64,000 nt of DNA from Cymbidium sinense (GCA_021442155.1 CM038216.1:92181666-92245665), one strand, 5' to 3'. Shown: positions 46,938 through 57,229, counted from the stretch's first letter. A program made the numbers and translations. Notes: a model not told the origin generated them from the letters alone.

Positions 46938-48270
46938 TTTTTTTAAAATTATAAAGAACTTAGGTTTATTTAGTTTATTTTTTATTTATTCTAGTTTATT
47001 TTATTTTTTTATTGAGGTTTATTTTTATTTTTATTTAGTTTAGCTTATTTATTCTAGGTTTATTTATTTTAGTTTAGGTTTTTTTTTTATTCATTTTTAT
47101 GTTTATTTTTTTGGTTTATTTTAGAATTTTTTTATTTTTATTTTATTTTATTATTTTATTTTATTTATTTTAGGTTTTTTATTTTAGTTTATTTTTTTAT
47201 TTATTTTATTTTTTTTATTTTATTTAGTTTATTTTATTTTATTTTATTTATTTATCTTTTATTTATTTATTTTTTTAAGTTTTATTTTGTTTAGGTTTAG
47301 CTTATTAACTTTTTTAGGGTTTAGTGTTGCTAGTTTAGTTTAGGGTTCAAGGTTTTTTTTTAAGTTTTATTTTGTTTAGGTTTAGCTTATTAGCTTTTTA
47401 GGGTTTAGTGTTTATGGTTAGTTTAGGGTTCAAGGTTTAAGGGCTTTTTATCTGGTTTAGGGTCTAGGTTTTATAGTTTAGGGTTTAAGGTTTTAAGGTT
47501 TAGGGTTTAAGGTTTAAGGTTTTTAGGGTTAAGGGCTCATGGTTTAGGGAGGGTTTAAGTTTTAGGTTTAGGGTTCAAATTTTAGTTTATGGTTTAGGGT
47601 TTTTAGTTTTTTTAATAGACAACAAATTTCTGATTCAACATTTCTTCTTTTCAATTTCATCAACCAAGTAACACACCAAGTTTTCTAAGACACAAGCGAT
47701 GACATAGATAAAAAATGAGCATGCATTGAGGAAATCAAAAACCCCAGATAACTAAAACCCTCTCCACTATAAAGACACAGTTCCATAAGCAGCAGATAGA
47801 ATCAATCATTCTTTAGTTTCTCTAGTTCCCATCATAACCACCGGAAAATGGATCCACCATCATATCTGATCTCTCCCACCACCACCACCAACCTCCGCCA
47901 CCTCCCACCTCCATAACCACCAGCCTCACCACCACCCCATATCCAATTCTATATCCCCACCACCACTATGAACCCTCGCCTCACCTCCATGTGATCTGGA
48001 CTAAACCTAGTTGATGGTGACGAGGTTTCACGTTTAAGTTTTGTGGGTTTAGGTTTGTTTATTTTTAATTTATTTAGTTACTTTAGGTTTGGGGATTTAG
48101 GGTTTAGGGTGTTTAGGGTTAGGGGATTAGGGATTACGGTTTAAGGTTTAGGGTTTTGGTTTATTATTTTGGGGGTTTAGGGTTTAGGTTAAGGTTTAGG
48201 ATTTATTTAGGGTTTATGGTTAGGGTTTAGGTTTAGGTTTAGGATTTAGTTATGGCTTTTTATTTTTATT
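46938..48270 (+). repeat. Array unit U24, carrying GRP5
   Basis: An eroded linker (TTTTAAAATTATAAAGAACTTAGG) opens the unit. The T-rich domain includes a local duplication of AAGTTTTATTTTGTTTAGG (47278 and 47361). GRP5 and TTTAGGG-derived sequence follow. It is the counterpart of U11. Confidence 0.78.
47606..48027 (-). pseudogene. GRP5: glycine-rich RNA-binding protein gene fragment, internally shortened
   Basis: The 3' UTR side (47606-47800) is very close to GRP3 (CATCAACCAAGTAACACACC, TTTTCTAAGACACAAGCGA, GAGCATGCATTGAGGAAATC). The Gly-rich part (47830-47990) has many small deletions, and the RRM-derived end is cut to GTCACCATCAACTAGG-like remains. No frame survives. Its position relative to neighbouring linkers equals that of GRP3, so it is the block II duplicate of GRP3. 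Confidence 0.78.
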
Positions 48271-49039
48271 TTTAATTAAGCTAATAATAGGTTAGGTTTA
48301 TTAAGTTTATTTTTTTATTTGTAATTTAATTTATTTTATTTTATTTTTTTATTTAGGTATATTTTTTTATCTTGATTTTAATTTAGTTTTATTTTATTTT
48401 AGGTTAATTTTCTTTTTGATAGTTTTTATTTTATTTTATTTTAATTTTTATTTTTTATTTTAGGTTTGTTATTTTTTATTTTATTTCATTTTAGCTTTTA
48501 GGTTTTTTTATTTTAAGTTTGTTTAGTTTCATTTTTTAGTTTGATTCTTACTTATTTTTATCATTTATTTCATTCTTATTTTAGTTTAAGTTTAGGTTTA
48601 GTTTTAGTTTATTTGAATTTTAGTTTTGTTTTATTTTATCTTTTATTTTATATTTTAGGTTTGNNNNNNNNNNNNNNNNNNNNNNNNNNNNNNNNNNNNN
48701 NNNNNNNNNNNNNNNNNNNNNNNNNNNNNNNNNNNNNNNNNNNNNNNNNNNNNNNNNNNNNNNTTTTATCTTAGATTTTATTTTATTATTTATTTTTATT
48801 GCCTTATTTGTCTCCAAGTATTTATTTAGTTTAGGTTTGCTTTGTTTTTAGGGTTTGGTTATCTTTTAGCGCTCATTTGGGGTTTAGGGTTTAAATTTAG
48901 GGCCTAGGGTAGGGTTTGGGCTCATTTTAGGATATAAGGTTGTAGGTTTTAGGGTGTCAGGGTTTAGTGTTTAGGGTTTAGGGTTTAGGTTTGGGGTTAG
49001 TTTAGCCTTAGGTTATATTATGAGTTTTTTTATTTTTTA
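48271..49039 (+). repeat. Array unit U25, interrupted by an assembly gap
   Basis: An eroded linker (TTTTTAATTAAGCTAATAATAGG, like U12) and T-rich sequence run into 100 Ns. TTTAGGG-derived sequence follows after 48840. Open frames here on either strand only span the gap and mean nothing. Confidence 0.7.
48664..48763. other. Assembly gap (100 N)
   Basis: Exactly 100 unresolved bases, a common placeholder for a join of unknown size. The repeat content on both sides explains why assembly failed here. Confidence 0.99.
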
Positions 49040-49808
49040 TTTATTAAGTAAGTTAGCTTGGGTTTATTTAGTTTATTTTTATTAACTCAGTTATTCTTTA
49101 TTATTTTGATTTTATTTTATTTACTATTTAAGTTTTAGTCTTTTCTTTCTTTAGGTTTAGGTTTTTAAAGTTATATTTTACTTTTCAGGTAGGGTTTAGT
49201 GGTTAGGGTTTTAGGAGCTTCATTTAGGCTCAGTAGTTATATTTAGGGTTGAAGTGAGCTCTGGTTTAGGGTCAGTGCCTATTGTTTTATTTTATTATTT
49301 TATTTTTTAAACCCAAGGTTTAGGGTTTATCTTAGTTTATCTTTTATCTTCTATTTATTTTATCTTTATTTATCTTTATCTTATCTAGTTTATTTTTCAT
49401 TATTTCTGCTCATTTTATTTTTTATGTTAGCTCTTGCCTTTTATCTTTAGCTTTTATTTATTTTATCTTTTAGTTTTTACTTTATTTTATTTCAGCTTTT
49501 TTTCTTTAGTTTAGGTCTTATTTATTCTTTTAGTAATTTTTATCTAGCTTCATTTGGTTATCTATTTTATTTTATTTATCTTTCATTTTAGGTTTCATCT
49601 AGCTCCAGGCTCTTTATTTTAGGTTACTTCAGTTTAGGTTGTGGGCCTATCTTAGGGTGAGGCTAGTTTGTGTTTATGCCTGTGGCCTGCGGTCTTAGGG
49701 TCTAGGCTCATCTAGGGCTCAGGCCTGAGGTCAGGGTTTAGGCCTGGGCTGGGGCTCAGGTTTAGGTTAGGGCTCAGGTTAATTTAGGTTTGTGGGTCTT
49801 TTAGGTTT
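49040..49808 (+). repeat. Array unit U26, eroded
   Basis: The linker ATTAAGTAAGTTAGCTTGGG opens the unit. The TTTAGGG-derived domain at 49640-49800 is unusually C-containing (GGCTCAGG, GGCCTGGG) compared with all units before the gap. No gene is seen. Confidence 0.65.
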
Positions 49809-52229
49809 TTTTATTAAATTAAGTAAACGGTTGTCTAGGTTTATTTTATTTTATTTTTTTATTTTATTTTTTAATTTATTATTTTTATTTTATGTTTTAT
49901 TTTAGTTTATTTTCAGGTTTATTTAGGTTTATGCTTATTTTTTTAGCTCATTTTTTTGAATTTAGTTTTAGGTTTATTTTTTTTTATTTAGTTTTATTTT
50001 TTATTTTAGTTTTTAGTTTTATTTATTTTTTTATTTTATTTAGTTTTATTTTATCTTATTCTATGGTTATTTTAGTTTATTTTTATTTTAGTTTTATTTT
50101 TTTATTTTTATTTTATATTTTTATTTTATTTATTTTAGGTTTATTTTAGGTTTAGGTTTTATTTTTTTTTATTTTTTTTATTTTATTTTTTTATTTTTTT
50201 AGTTTTATTTTTTTTTTATTTTGTGGTTTATTTTATTTTAGTTTAGTTTAGGTTTCGATTGGTTTTATTTTTTGTTTTATTTGTTTTTTATCAGGTTATT
50301 TATTTTATTTTTTATTTTTTTATTTATAGGTTTTAGTTTTAGGTTGTGGGTTTTTTTAGGTGTTTGGTCTGGTTTTTAGATTTTAGAGCCCAGGGCCTGT
50401 TTAGGTTTTAGAGGTTTTGTTTAGTTTTTATATAAGTAGCTAGGTTTAGGGTAGGGTGGTTTATATTTTATATATTATTTTAATTCAAATTTTAAGTCTA
50501 TTAATTATTTATTTTATTTATTTTAGTTTATTTTCTTTTATTTTTTTATTTTAGTTTCTTTTATGTTTTATCTTTTAGTTTTTATCTTATTAATTTATTT
50601 GGTAGGTTTTATTAGCTTCATTTTTTATTTTAGTTAGTTTATTTATTTTTAGTTTAGTTTTATTTATTTTATTTTAAATTTTTTATTTTATTTTATTTTG
50701 TTTGTGGTTTTATTTTTTTGGTTTTATTTAGTTTATTTTAGGTTTATTTTATTTTAATTTTAGGTTTATATTCTTTATTTTATTTATTTATTTTTTAGCT
50801 ATTTGGGTCATTTATTTTGTTAGTCAGTTTATTTATTTATTTTATTTTATTTTATTTAGTATTTTATTTTAGGCTCATTTTTCTAGTTTAGGCTCATTTT
50901 ATTAGTTTTATTTATTTTATTTTTTTTTATTTTTTATTTTTTTTAGGTTTTATTTAGTTTTCTTATTTTATTTCAGGTTTATTTTATTTTTTTATTTTAT
51001 TTAGTTTTTATTTAGGTTTTATTTTTTATTTTATTTATTTTTTTATTTATTTTAGATTTTATTTATTTTATTTTAGTTAGTTTTATTTTTTTATATTTTA
51101 TTTGTTAGTTTGGTTTTAGGTTTTATTTTTTATTTTATTTATTTATTTTATTAGGTTTAGTTTATATTTTATTTTTTAGTTATTTATTTAGGTAGGTTTT
51201 AGGTTTTTTTTTATTTTTTTTATTTAGGGTTTATTTTTGTGGTTTTAGGGTTTTATTTAGGGTTTAGGGTCAGTTTTTTAGAGCCTATTTTTTAGGTTTT
51301 TTTTTATTTAAATTTAAACTTTAGTTTATCTTATTTTTATTTATTTTAGTTTATTTTATTATTTATTAGTTTTAGTTATTTATTTTATTTATTTTTTAGT
51401 TTAGTTTATTTTATTTTAGTTTAGGTTTAGTTTATTTTTTTAGATTTTTTTTTAGCCTGTTTAGGTTCAGGGTAGGTTTAGGGTTTTATTTAGTTTATTT
51501 ATTTTATTTAGTTAGGTAGGTTTTTTTTATTTATTTTATTTATTTGGCTTCTTTTATTTATGTTTTAGTTTTATTTATTTATTTTATTTCTCTTTTATCT
51601 TTATCTTTAGGGCTCAGATCAGGCCTTTATTTGTTTTTATTATTATTTATTTTTATCTTATTTTATCTTTTTTTTTTACATTTATTCTATTTTAGGTTTC
51701 ATATCAGGATAGGATTTTAGCCTAGGGTACCATCAGTGGTTATTTTGTGGTTTATAGTGCTCAGTTCCAGGCCCAGGCCTGTGAGCCTAGAGGCCCAGTG
51801 GCTCAGGGCTCAGGTCAGCCTGTGGCCTAGGCCCAGTGGGTATTTATTATTTTATTTTAAAACCAAACAAACCCAGGCACCATTTATTTGGATCCATTTA
51901 TTAGTTTATTTATATATCTTAGCTTTATCTTTATCATTTTTTATATAGGCCTTATATGTTTATTTATCTATTTATCTCTGGTTATTATTATTTATTTATT
52001 TATCAGTTTTGGATCTGCCCAGGCCTGGGCCTGTGGCTAGTGGTCAGGCCCAGGGCCCAGGGCCCAGGGCCTATGGGCCCTGGGGCCTTGGCCTAGTAGG
52101 CCAGGATTTTTGGGTCAGGTTTAGCCCATGGTTTTGGCCTATTTATGCTTTAGATTTAGGGTTTGGGGTTTTAATTTAGATTTGGGTTTATTTTAGGGTA
52201 TATTATTTTATTTTATTTTTTTAATTTTT
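49809..52229 (+). repeat. Array region U27, long T-rich stretch
   Basis: The linker AAATTAAGTAAACGG opens 2.4 kb of mainly TTTTATTTTATT sequence with no further clear linker. TTTAGGG words are nearly absent. C-rich islands occur at 51715-51845 and 52010-52140. Hydrophobic open frames (49892-50149, 51736-51948) are low-complexity artefacts. Confidence 0.65.
52010..52140 (+). repeat. CCCAGGG-type island 1
   Basis: GGGCCCAGGGCCCAGGGCC and similar words follow each other. The spacing is that of TTTAGGG with the Ts replaced by Cs. A smaller example lies at 51770-51845. Confidence 0.75.
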
Positions 52230-52454
52230 TATTTTTTAAATTAGTAAACTCATGGTTTAGCCATTTAGTTTATCTAGTCTATTTTTTATCTATTTTTTAT
52301 TTTATTTTTTAATTTTATTTAGGTTTATTTTATTTTTATTTCTTTATTTTTTTTATTTTAGAATTATATTTTAGTTTACTTTTTTTAGTTTATTTAGGTT
52401 TATTTTATTTGATTTTATTTTATTTTATTTAGGTTTTAGGTTTTATTTTATTTT

Positions 52455-53090
52455 CTACAAGAAGATGTGTATGATTTTTGATGACATTCTTCTTGTTGAT
52501 AAGACTAGAGAGGAGTCCATAACTTGAATTATGGACGTTTTAGTCTAAAGGTCTTAAGTAGATCATATATGGAGTGTAATTTTAGTAGAAGTTTTAGTTT
52601 TGTGACTTTAGTGATCAAGTCATTAATAAGAGTGGGTTTATATTTAGGCTCTATTGTTCAAAATGATGGTGAAATAGATGGAGATGTTAGTAGAATTCAA
52701 GTTGATGGTTAAAGTAGGAATGTTATTATAGATTACTTAAGGTTTTATAAGATGGTGGTAAGCAATGACTTATGGTTGTTAGGTAGACTGGCTAAGTGTT
52801 AGTGAGGATGCGTGGATGAGTGGCTCTCTAGAGATAGAATGCAAAATGAGTATGTTCGGAAAAGTGGAGTAGCGTAGATAAGATAAGGATCATTTTTACA
52901 AGCATCGTCTCGGACATTAGGAGAGTAGATGCATTAGATTTTTATGTTAAGAAATTAGGTAGAGACTTTAAGATGTATAAAAATGATCTTAGTATACTTG
53001 AATTAAATGAGAATTACACATCTTACAATTATTAGATTCATGTTCTAAACCTAGTGGGATTAAGGCATTTTTGTTTTATCTTGTTGTTGT
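52455..53090 (+). pseudogene. LINE copy D: RTE-type reverse transcriptase 3' end, longer at 5' side
   Basis: It begins about 115 bases upstream of the point where copies A-C start. The extra part reads like the RT active-site region: a DDI(L)LVDKTRE-like phrase from GATGACATTCTTCTTGTTGA, which is the expected (A/F)-D-D block. The 52524-52712 open piece includes SYMECNFSRSF and GSIVQNDGEIDGDVSRIQV. Downstream, many small deletions relative to copies A-C remove the frame, but VDALDFYVKK-like and KNDLSILELNENY-like pieces and a TTGTTGTTG end remain. It does not sit at the array position used by copies A-C. Non-functional. Confidence 0.82.
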
Positions 53091-53807
53091 TTATGTTCAA
53101 TTTAGGTTTTTTATTTTAGGTTTATTTTTTCATTTTTTTAGTTTAGGTTTAGGATTTTTTTTAGTTTAATTTCTTTATTTAGTTTACGGTTTAGTTTAGT
53201 TTATTTTAGTTTATGTTTAGGTTTATTTTATTTTTATTTTAGGTTAGGTTTTTTTTTAGTTTAGGGTTTAGGTTTTATTTTTTTATCTATTTTTAGGTTT
53301 TTATTTTAGGTTTATCTCTAAGTTTTATTTTTTAGTTTCGGTTTAGATTTATTTTAAGTTTATTTTTTTATTTAGTTTAGGGTTTAGGTTTAGTTTATTT
53401 TAGGTTTAAGTTTAGATTTTAATTATTTTAGTTTAATTTATTTTAGTTTAGGTTTAGGTTTATTTTATTTGTTTACTAGGTTTTTTTTAGGTTTAGGTTT
53501 TATTTTTCTTATTTTAGTTTTTATTAGATTTAGGTTTTATTTAGTTTTATTTTACTTTATTTTGGGTTTATTTTATTTATCTTGTTTAGGTTTTATTTTA
53601 TTAATGTTTTATTTTAGGTTTATTTTATTTATTTAGTTATTTTAGTTTTTTTATTTATTTTAATTTAGTTTAGTTTTAATTTTAATTTTATTTTATTTTT
53701 TTAGTTTGTTTAAGTTCAAGTTTAGTTCAATTAGTTTTTTATTTTATTTTATTATTTTTAGATTTTCTTTTCTTAATTTTTTGGTCTTTGGTTTTTGGGT
53801 TTTTAGT

Positions 53808-54070
53808 GTTTGGGGCCTAGAGTTTAGGGTGGTAGCAGAGGGTTTGGTGTGGCTCAGTGGCCCAGTAGGGTTTAGTGGCTCAGGGCCCAGGGCCCAGGTA
53901 GGGTGGTCTGCCAGGTTTAGGGTTAGGAGGGTTAGGTCAGGGCCTGGGCCCAGGCTCAGGTCAGTTTAGGCCTGGAGTGGCCTAGGGCCCAGTTTGCCCA
54001 GGGTTTTTTGTGGGTAGGCCCAGGTGGCCCAGGTGTTAGTAGTAGTGGTGGTAGTCAGTTATGGATGGTC
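53808..54070 (+). repeat. CCCAGGG-type island 2
   Basis: GGCCCAGTAGGG, GGGCCCAGGGCCCAGG and GGCCTGGGCCCAGG words dominate. They are embedded in T-rich array sequence and have the same seven-base feel as TTTAGGG. The open frame at 53706-53969 spans it and is not a gene. Confidence 0.75.
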
Positions 54071-54564
54071 AGGGCCCATGTTTAGGATTTAGGGTTTAAG
54101 TAAGTTAGGGTTTAAGATTTCAACCCAGTTTGATCATTTATTTTCTTTTATTTATTATTTATTTATTTTTTATTTATTTAGTTAAGTTTATATAGTTTAT
54201 TTATTTTATTTTATTTATTTATTTTGGATTAGGTTAGCTTTATTTTTTTATTTAGTTTATTTAGGTTTTATAGAGGTTTAGTTAGGTTTATATTTTTTTT
54301 TTTTTTTTTTTTTTAGGTTTATTTTTTTATTTTAATTTAGGTTTACATTTTAGTTTATTTTATATTTTATTTAGTTTTAGTTTAGGTTTTATTTTTTAGG
54401 TTTAGGTTTTATTTATTCTAGTTTAAGTTTCTGTTTATTTTATTTTGTTTATTTTTGATTTATGCTTTTTTTTAGTTTAGGTTTAGGTTTTATTTTTTAT
54501 TTATTTTTAGATATTTATTTTTTTATTTTTTAGGTTTAGGTTTTAATTAGTTTTATTTTATTTA

Positions 54565-55060
54565 GGGTTTTTTACCATCCTTCAAGATCGTTGATGGCGT
54601 GAACCCATGATAACATATTGCATACTTTAGAGTCTGTTGTAACTGGAACACACCCTCTCTTCCCCTTTCGTTAGCCTATCGTTGCATTTGAGTGGTACGC
54701 CGAACTACATGGTTTGGGTGAAGACTTTGTTATGTTGGCACCCCTTCATTAAGAGGTTTGCTAGAGCTCAGTAAAGGGTGACTATAAGTGATCTCATTGT
54801 AGAGAAATAGAAACTCAACGAGTCCCTTGTGGATTACATTCTCAGGTGGCGCAACCTGAGTATGAAATGCGAACCACAACTGCTCGAACAGCATGCCATT
54901 GAGATTTTTCTCAAGAATATCCATGGCCCGGTCGCCTTCATGCTTAAGGTCTTTACCATCAAAATATTCGACAAATTAATCAACAAATTCTAGCCTAAGA
55001 GGAACAGCTTGCCCTTTCCCAACCAATCATTTAGGCCCAAGTTGTAGAAGGTGTTTTAGA
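54565..55060 (+). pseudogene. E3 gag region of a Ty3/gypsy retrotransposon
   Basis: Retrotransposon gag (nucleocapsid/capsid) that would package element RNA. One frame gives AFEWYAELHGLGEDF, matching the AFxWYxxL signature of the gag fold. The next frame gives KRFARAQ, RVTISDLIVEK, KLNESLVDYILRWRNLSMKC and EIFLKNIHGPVAFMLK, the classical (N/E)SLxDYxxRWRNL block. In-frame stops (54778, 54811) and one frameshift break it. Its N-terminus is missing because the array joins directly upstream. A minus-strand frame at 54730-54924 is a shadow. Confidence 0.85.
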
Positions 55061-55285
55061 AGAAGCTAGTGATAGTTGTGTTAGTGGTCAGAGGGAAGTA
55101 ACTAGCCAGAGTGTAGTATGAGAGACAACGAGCTCAGCAGCCTCCTTTGCCACCTGCTCTTCCACCACCTCGGTCATCATACTGGCCACCGTAGCCACCA
55201 CAATGACCATTTCCACCACCTTAGTAGCCTACCCAGTAGGGGTATTCATATCCATCGCAAGGTAACTACTTTCCACCTACTCTTG
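55061..55285 (+). pseudogene. E3 gag linker rich in proline/glutamine codons
   Basis: Broken frames encode a Q/P-rich region (for example QQPPLPPALPPPRSS-like). This is the usual spacer between the gag core and the zinc-knuckle part in this gypsy family. Confidence 0.55.
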
Positions 55286-55490
55286 CCAATAGATTGAATA
55301 AGCCATATTCATTCAAAATGGAGGTAGATAGGAAAATCTTTAAGAATCTCTTAAAGAATCCTAACTTTCAGTTACTAGAGCCTAAGAGGCCGGAGGAAGT
55401 TGGGATGAGTGATGATCCTAGATATTGTCCCTACCACCACATGTTAGGCCATGTCTTAAAAGATTGTATCACTTTTAAGGACTAGCTTGA
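55286..55490 (+). pseudogene. E3 gag zinc-knuckle-like segment
   Basis: The open piece 55294-55485 reads MEVDRKIFKNLLKN, LLEPKRPEEVGMSDDP and RYCPYHHMLGHVLKDCITFK. The C-x2-H...H-x4-C arrangement (CPYH, GH, DC) is the nucleic-acid-binding knuckle common in plant Tat/Athila-type gypsy gag proteins. The piece ends at a stop after KD, where relatives continue. The ATG at 55294 is internal, not a start. Confidence 0.8.
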
Positions 55491-56450
55491 GCACAGCTAC
55501 AAGTTGGGAGCCATAGTTATCCTTAAGGAATACTTATTAGAACAACCATCCCGTTCTGTTAGAGTAATCCTTGGGGATACTTGCGGTCCTTTTAAAACCA
55601 AAGAAGGTTAAGATATCTCCCTATCTCGAACCTCTAAGAAGATCATTTCTAAGATCAAGAAGCTTTCCTTGTAGGTGCCTAAAATAACTCAAACCTCCAA
55701 CACCAAGGAAGGTTTGCTAATTGCAAAGGACAACTGGGGGAGGGTGATAGCCCAGCAGCAACAGCAGCTCACCATACTTGGTCTGATAGTGCGAGCCACC
55801 ATCCGAAGTCTAGTACTCCTCCAATGCTGCCATCTCTTCTATCTCCTCTTCTACTAAGGAGCATATCTGTGGATAAGGGCACTAAATCTTACCACTCTTT
55901 TTTACTTGATTTCTATCATGTACCTTCACCCAAAAAGAAATTAATGAAGAAAGTTGATTATACTTATATATTTTCTACTTCTAATGCTCTTGATTTTATT
56001 CCTATTGAAAGCTCTCTGAGTCTAAATAAAAATAATAGCTCTAGTAGTTCTGATCCATTCCTTTCTTATTCAGAGTTGGACTATCCTTCTAATTAATCAA
56101 GTTCACCTCTTGAGATTGACTTGGAGTCAACTGACTCGAGGATCCCATAGGAAGTAGGTATGTCGATGAGAAGGTAGAACTTTCCACATGCTCATCATTC
56201 CAAGAATTGAAATCAATCGTAGTAGCAAAGTTCAACCTCCAGGTAGCACCTGTGATAAGGGTAAGTCAATGGTTCTAGTGAGACAGTCTCCAGAATGATC
56301 TCCACCCATGGATATGCTTGTGGAGGACCAGCCAAAGTTGATTACAATGTCCTAGCTCACCTTAGAAAGTTTCTAGCTAAGTTTATACACGCCCCTTGTC
56401 TTATCCAAAGAGATGATAATCAAGGCCTTACTTAATCTAGATATGTTTAG
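55491..56450 (+). pseudogene. E3 linker between gag and protease
   Basis: Short broken frames only (55675-55857, 55824-56096). A Ser/Asn-rich stretch (SLNKNNSSSSSDPFLSYSEL) and a Q-run (AQQQQQL) are visible. This is low-constraint spacer of the gypsy polyprotein. No domain is seen. Confidence 0.5.
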
Positions 56451-56960
56451 CTGTATCACTACTAAAGAGGAGGCATGCCACTCAAAGGACATCTTAGAGT
56501 TACATTCAATGATGAAAACTCCTAGGCACAATCGCTTTTACATTAAGGATGCTATGGTGTTATAGAGTTCTAGTTGACCCAGGTGTATCAGTAAACATTA
56601 TGAGTGTAAGAAACCTTGCCTAATTGAGGATTGACATCTCCAACTCCTAAAAAAAAGTATGATGTTTAGAGGATTCAATGAACAAGGTGAGAGGGCCTTG
56701 ATTATTTTTGGATGTATTACTGGGTGGGGACACCACGGAACGTAGGGGTACTTTTGAGATAATGGTATAACATTGAGGGGTGTACTATCGAAAGATAGAC
56801 ATCATCCTATAATGGACCTAATCATGTAATAAGGATTTCTAAGGCATGATGGGTCATGAATGTTAGATTTTCCCTACTTTACATGGATGAATAAAGTAGG
56901 GTTTATATTAAGTGAGGTTCTTAAGTTCCCTATGGAGGCAAGCCTCCATAGTTAATTACA
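56451..56960 (+). pseudogene. E3 protease region
   Basis: DNA matches E1 17905-18425 throughout, for example GTTGACCCAGGTGTATCAGT at 56573 and AAGGCATGATGGGTC at 56841. The catalytic triplet again codes D-P-G (about 56576). Small deletions have destroyed every frame. The protease would release mature gag and pol proteins. From CATCTTAGG (56970) E3 proceeds at once to the RT linker, whereas E1 has about 8 kb in between. Confidence 0.78.
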
Positions 56961-57229
56961 TCTTAGGTTCTTTTCAAATCATGCTAACTCATGTGAGAAG
57001 GTGTGCTATGAAACTTCAGATGACCCAAATGAGCTTGAAGTCAAACATGCACCGCAAGAGTTTGAAGAAGAAATCAGATCAACCATCTATGAACTCAAAG
57101 AAATAAACAATAAATAAAAGAAGATCCACACGATATATATTACTTGTTGAATGAAGAAGAAACCAATGACTTAGTTAGGCTATTGAATGAGTTTAAGGAT
57201 TTTGCATGGAGTTATGAAGAAATACCCCA
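56961..57229 (+). pseudogene. E3 linker before reverse transcriptase
   Basis: Pieces DDPNELEVKHAP-like, EFEEEIRSTIYELKEI and LLNEFKDFAWSYEEIP parallel E1 26645-26930. An open frame at 56912-57106 is partly in another register. Stops are present. Confidence 0.7.

Larger units (their letters stand above)
36500..54564 (+). repeat. Telomere-like higher-order array, block II
   Basis: It has the same architecture and orientation as block I. Linker boxes lie near 37749, 38900, 40100, 41182, 43109, 44221, 44903, 45909, 46938, 48271, 49040, 49809 and 52230. The interval 38790-44220 reproduces 1-5400, and 44903-48300 reproduces 11326-15100, in order and including their passengers. After the assembly gap at 48664 the boxes become harder to see and the TTTAGGG words are largely eroded. 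Confidence 0.88.
52230..54564 (+). repeat. Array region U28, carrying LINE copy D
   Basis: A weak linker (TTTTTTAAATTAGTAAACTCATGG) opens the region, followed by LINE D, long T-rich sequence, a C-rich island (53808-54070) and more T-rich sequence. At 54565 it passes into gypsy gag. No host gene is seen. Confidence 0.65.

Noticed and set aside
49892..50149. A hydrophobic open frame resembling a multi-span membrane protein
   Set aside because: TTTTATTT-rich sequence encodes Phe, Ile, Leu and Tyr in any frame. The same applies to 46395-46577 and 48541-48774.
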